Source: JAVBJN01 sp031546985 (GTDB lineage Bacteria > Bacteroidota > Bacteroidia > Chitinophagales > Chitinophagaceae). From it: DNA of 51,118 nucleotides. The DNA lies in NCBI GenBank assembly GCA_031546985.1, contig JAVBJN010000086.1, positions 1-51,118 of the forward strand, read 5' to 3'. Shown here one piece after another: positions 48,813 to 51,118 of the stretch; positions within the stretch are counted from its first letter, which is position 1; every line of letters begins with the position of its first letter. Both the position numbers and the translations under genes were made by a program. The notes beneath the pieces are model-generated. The model made no database searches, had not been told where the DNA came from, and saw only the letters and a list, made by a program, of their open reading frames with translations.

Positions 48813-49520
48813 ATGAAAAAGTTTTTTGTTTTGTCTTGCTGCATACTGGCGGCAATAGCTGCTCGCGCCACGCAATTGGAGATCAGCCACCTGACCGGAA
48901 ATTTTTATGTATTCACCACCTGGAAAATGTTTGACGGGTCACCGTTTCCTGCCAATGGCATGTATGTGGTAACCCCGCAAGGCGTGGTAATGATCGATAT
49001 GCCCTGGGATGATACGCAGGCCCGCCCCTTGCTGGATAGTATTGAGAAAAAGCACCACGCTAAGGTGATTATGAGCATTTCTACCCATTTTCATGCCGAT
49101 CGTACGGGGTCTATTGATATTCTGAAAGCAGAGGGCGTAAAAACTTATTCCACCGCTTATACATTGGAGCTTTGCCGTAAACACAAAGAGCAGGAAGCTG
49201 CCTATATCATGGCGCCGGATACTGCTTTTATCGTGGGCGGGCTCCGGTTCGAAACATACTATCCCGGCAAGGGGCACGCTCCTGATAATATTGTTGTGTG
49301 GTTTCCGGATGCTAAAGTGTTGTACGGCGGTTGTTTTGTGAAAAGTACCGAAAGCAAGGGGCTGGGCAACCTGGGCGACGCGGATGTAAAAGCCTGGGAG
49401 AAATCGGTTAAAAATGTAATGAAACGCTATCCGCAACCGGCATATGTAATACCCGGGCACCAGGGCTGGAGCGATGCCGGTGCATTAAAATATACTTTAA
49501 AGCTGATTAAGGAAAACTAG
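48813..49520 (+). CDS. Subclass B1-like metallo-beta-lactamase
   Basis: From the ATG at 48813 the protein has 235 residues with a signal peptide (MKKFFVLSCCILAAIAARA). Every B1 zinc ligand is present: HFHAD (H92, H94, D96), H155 in YPGKGHAPDN, C174 in YGGCFVKSTESKG, and H216 in VIPGHQGW. The blocks VVMIDMPWDDTQ, TYSTAYT and GLGNLGDADVKAWEKS are shared with chromosomal B1 enzymes of Flavobacteriia and Bacteroides (BlaB, IND, CcrA types), so the predicted reaction is zinc-dependent hydrolysis of beta-lactams, including carbapenems, in the periplasm. It may instead have another native substrate. An in-frame ATG at 48801 is possible but would be leaderless. It has its own promoter, and no mobile element is nearby. 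Confidence 0.9.
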   Translation: MKKFFVLSCCILAAIAARATQLEISHLTGNFYVFTTWKMFDGSPFPANGMYVVTPQGVVMIDMPWDDTQARPLLDSIEKKHHAKVIMSISTHFHADRTGSIDILKAEGVKTYSTAYTLELCRKHKEQEAAYIMAPDTAFIVGGLRFETYYPGKGHAPDNIVVWFPDAKVLYGGCFVKSTESKGLGNLGDADVKAWEKSVKNVMKRYPQPAYVIPGHQGWSDAGALKYTLKLIKEN

Positions 49521-49542
49521 GCAAAATTTGGCAGGGCTGGGA

Positions 49543-49573
49543 TTGCTAATCAAACAGCAATTTTGTATCTTAG
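49543..49573 (+). promoter_or_regulatory. Probable promoter of the DJ-1/PfpI gene
   Basis: TTG at 49543-49545, a 20-bp spacer and TATCTTAG at 49566-49573 form a near match to TTG-N17-23-TAnnTTTG (last two positions differ). It lies 22 bp before the ATG at 49596. Confidence 0.45.
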
Positions 49574-49595
49574 GTATATCTAAAAAAGAATAACC

Positions 49596-50177
49596 ATGGC
49601 CCGTAAAAAAATCCTTTTCCTGGTAGGCGATTACGCCGAAGATTATGAAACAATGGTGCCTTTTCAAATGTTGCAGATGGTAGGGCATGAAGTGCACGCC
49701 GTTTGTCCCGATAAACGTTCGGGCGATAAGATTGCTACTGCTATTCATGATTTTGAAGCAGACCAAACCTACAGCGAAAAGCGCGGACATAATTTTGAAC
49801 TCAATGGTACTTTCGATCTCGTAGAGCCTTCGCAATACGATGCTTTGATGATCGCTGGTGGCCGTGCACCCGAATACCTGCGCCTGTATAAGCGTGTAAT
49901 CGAAATTGTAAAACACTTTGCGCAAAACGATAAACCCATTGCGGCGGTTTGCCACGGCATCCAGATCCTGACCGCGGCAGATGTGGTGCGGGGCAAAAAA
50001 CTTACCGCTTACCCGGCGGTGGGTCCCGAAGTAACTATGGCCGGTGGAGAATTTGTGCAGGTAGCCGCTACCGAAGCGGTGGTAGATGGCAAGCTGGTAA
50101 CCTCTCCGGCCTGGCCCGGCCATCCAAAATGGATTGCGGCTTTCCTGCAAGTGTTGGGCACCAAAATCGAATTGTAA
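49596..50177 (+). CDS. DJ-1/PfpI-family protein
   Basis: This 193-residue member of the DJ-1/ThiJ/PfpI superfamily has ILFLVGDYAEDYETMVPFQML with the conserved Glu of the active site, ALMIAGGRAPEYLRLYKRV, and the nucleophile elbow AAVCHGIQ with C119. The His after Cys belongs to the PfpI/YhbO-type triad. These proteins include deglycase/glyoxalase-III-like and chaperone activities and some proteases; which applies is not clear. It is cytoplasmic, with no signal peptide. It is a single gene with a near-consensus promoter 22 bp upstream, and is co-oriented with the metallo-beta-lactamase and the next gene. Confidence 0.92.
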   Translation: MARKKILFLVGDYAEDYETMVPFQMLQMVGHEVHAVCPDKRSGDKIATAIHDFEADQTYSEKRGHNFELNGTFDLVEPSQYDALMIAGGRAPEYLRLYKRVIEIVKHFAQNDKPIAAVCHGIQILTAADVVRGKKLTAYPAVGPEVTMAGGEFVQVAATEAVVDGKLVTSPAWPGHPKWIAAFLQVLGTKIEL

Positions 50178-50280
50178 GTTTCTACCAATATTATACAATA
50201 CCATCCCTCATTCGTGCACGCGGATGGGGGATTTTTTCGGGCGTATAAACAGCCTTTTATTAACCTTCAACTTTTGAAAT

Positions 50281-50715
50281 TTGACCACAACAGGTATTGA
50301 CCGGTCTACCGGCAGCTTGCATTTTAATACAGGTTTTACGATTGGCAACCAAACAAAGCCAGTGCACATTACAGACCATTTTGGAGCAGAAAATGTGGAA
50401 ATCCGTGATATGCAAAACGGATGGTGGCACTACACCGTTCGCAACACAAAGGCAGGAGAAATGTATATCATATTTACCTGCTATTTTAATGAAGCCGTAC
50501 TGCAGATGGTTGATTTTGTAGTAAGCAACAAGCGCATGAAATCTGGTAGTTGGGATGACTGGAGCGAGCAAAAGGAATTGGAAAACCTGGCTTTTTACAA
50601 GCATTGGTTAACCTCGCAAATTGGCAATACGCGGGGTTTTTCATGGGGTTCCATCGATGCGTTTTACGACAAAAGAAGTGGTGGGGCCAGTATTGTATTG
50701 CGGTACAAAGCATAA
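50281..50715 (+). CDS. Hypothetical protein (TTG start)
   Basis: This 144-residue protein has no recognised domain. The frame begins at TTG 50281, directly after an in-frame stop (TGA 50275-50277), and no in-frame ATG occurs upstream of SLHFNTGFTIGNQT, so TTG is the likely start. It is Trp/Tyr-rich (NGWWHYTVRN, SGSWDDWSEQKEL, GSIDAFYDKRSGGASIVLRY) with alternating beta segments, and it lacks a signal peptide or membrane helix. It may be a small beta-rich cytoplasmic protein. A terminator hairpin follows at 50719-50748. Confidence 0.7.
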   Translation: MTTTGIDRSTGSLHFNTGFTIGNQTKPVHITDHFGAENVEIRDMQNGWWHYTVRNTKAGEMYIIFTCYFNEAVLQMVDFVVSNKRMKSGSWDDWSEQKELENLAFYKHWLTSQIGNTRGFSWGSIDAFYDKRSGGASIVLRYKA

Positions 50716-50718
50716 AAA

Positions 50719-50748
50719 AGCCGTCCCGGAGAAAACTCCGGAACGGCT
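50719..50748. terminator. Bidirectional terminator between the last two genes
   Basis: AGCCGTCCCGGAG pairs with CTCCGGAACGGCT (one mismatch) around AAAA. Reading on the minus strand it is followed by six Ts, so it is strongest for the minus-strand gene at 50770. Confidence 0.88.
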
Positions 50749-50769
50749 CGTTGTAATTCAAAAGATAGA

Positions 50770-51118
50770 CTAAAAATCTACATCATCGGCAATGTTGCCA
50801 CCTTGCTCATTGGCAAAACGTTGGGCATACTCTGCCTGTTTTTGCTGCTGGTATTCATGAAAATGCAGTATCTCGTCTGAACTCCAGTTCTGGTTGCGCT
50901 CCTGCATATAAATCATAGCTACACCCTGGAAATCGCCCAGCGATACACCGTAATTATCGAGTATCCATTGTGCGCCATCCATGCCATATTCGTAAGCGGC
51001 CTGGCGTGCACCACACAGTTCCTCGTAGAAATAGCGGTCGTCTTTTAACCGTTGCAGGGTAGCTTCGCCTGTGGCAGAGCCCTGGGCTTTTAATGCACCC
51101 AACACCGGGTGTTGGTCT
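50770..51118 (-). CDS. Hypothetical protein, 5' end beyond window
   Basis: The minus-strand frame is open from the window edge (51118) to a TAG at 50770-50772, giving about 115 C-terminal residues. The visible part is helical and acidic: RLKDDRYFYEELCGARQAA, then YGMDGAQWILDNYGVSLGD, then EILHFHEYQQQKQAEYAQRF, ending IADDVDF. No signal peptide or known motif is visible. The upstream GTG at 51103-51105 is unlikely to be the true start because the frame remains open (DQHPVLGALKA). The function is unknown. Confidence 0.7.
   Translation of the reverse strand, partial: DQHPVLGALKAQGSATGEATLQRLKDDRYFYEELCGARQAAYEYGMDGAQWILDNYGVSLGDFQGVAMIYMQERNQNWSSDEILHFHEYQQQKQAEYAQRFANEQGGNIADDVDF

Overview
The window looks like chromosomal DNA of a Bacteroidota bacterium, most likely a Chitinophagaceae-type organism. 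The main signs are: many genes preceded by the Bacteroidota -7 box TAnnTTTG; a 1717-residue surface protein ending in the gliding-motility/type IX secretion (CHU_C type) C-terminal domain; a fused SecDF; a long (307 aa) NusB; a DUF1573 lipoprotein; and leucine-dehydrogenase-type amino acid catabolism. The placement rests on gene content and promoter style only, because no rRNA or other phylogenetic marker was compared. I saw no tRNA, rRNA, CRISPR array, insertion sequence or prophage.

Layout. 1-1125: 3' part of an amidohydrolase lipoprotein. 1454-5617: a compact glycan operon with a GT-C-like membrane protein, two tandem RfbE/CDP-paratose-epimerase-like SDRs and a DPM1-like GT2. 5755-6804: queA. 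7072-17939 (minus strand): seven closely spaced genes, HD-PycTM (Pycsar effector-like) membrane protein, PPK1, SdiA-regulated-like lipoprotein, PAP2 phosphatase, a metallophosphoesterase fused to an outer-membrane barrel, and a GAF protein. This reads as one phosphate or polyphosphate-linked operon and is the best candidate for an undescribed system. 18099-26113: Sec accessory and housekeeping genes (secDF, an aspartate-type aminotransferase, coaE, yajC, a DUF1573 lipoprotein, nusB), interrupted at 23.3-24.2 kb by a gene-free array of interspersed repeats. 26319-30450: a DUF1287 hydrolase, leucine dehydrogenase and groES-groEL.

30837-35990: the giant Ig-repeat surface protein, followed by a 490-bp gene-free stretch rich in perfect hairpins. 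36480-42445: a patatin, a GNAT, and a translationally coupled set of PIG-L deacetylase, a 45-residue single-TM protein and a sodium:solute symporter. 42446-42821: an inverted copy of the repeat element. 42822-46901: a mix of small enzymes (DUF1905/YdeI, NAPE-PLD-like MBL, lipase, DinB) and a secreted protein. 46945-47462: two decayed, head-to-head gene remnants (an AraC regulator and a polysaccharide deacetylase/allantoinase-like gene) whose 5' halves appear to have been lost together. 47520-51118: a Crp/Fnr regulator, a flavodoxin-like oxidoreductase, a subclass B1-like metallo-beta-lactamase, a DJ-1/PfpI protein and two uncharacterised proteins, the last cut by the window edge.

The glycan operon probably makes and transfers a polyprenyl-linked rare sugar. 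SecDF and YajC both serve the Sec translocon that exports the many lipoproteins and signal-peptide proteins here. The interspersed repeats recur in at least five intergenic gaps and in both orientations, which points to a genome-wide repeat family rather than a local duplication.
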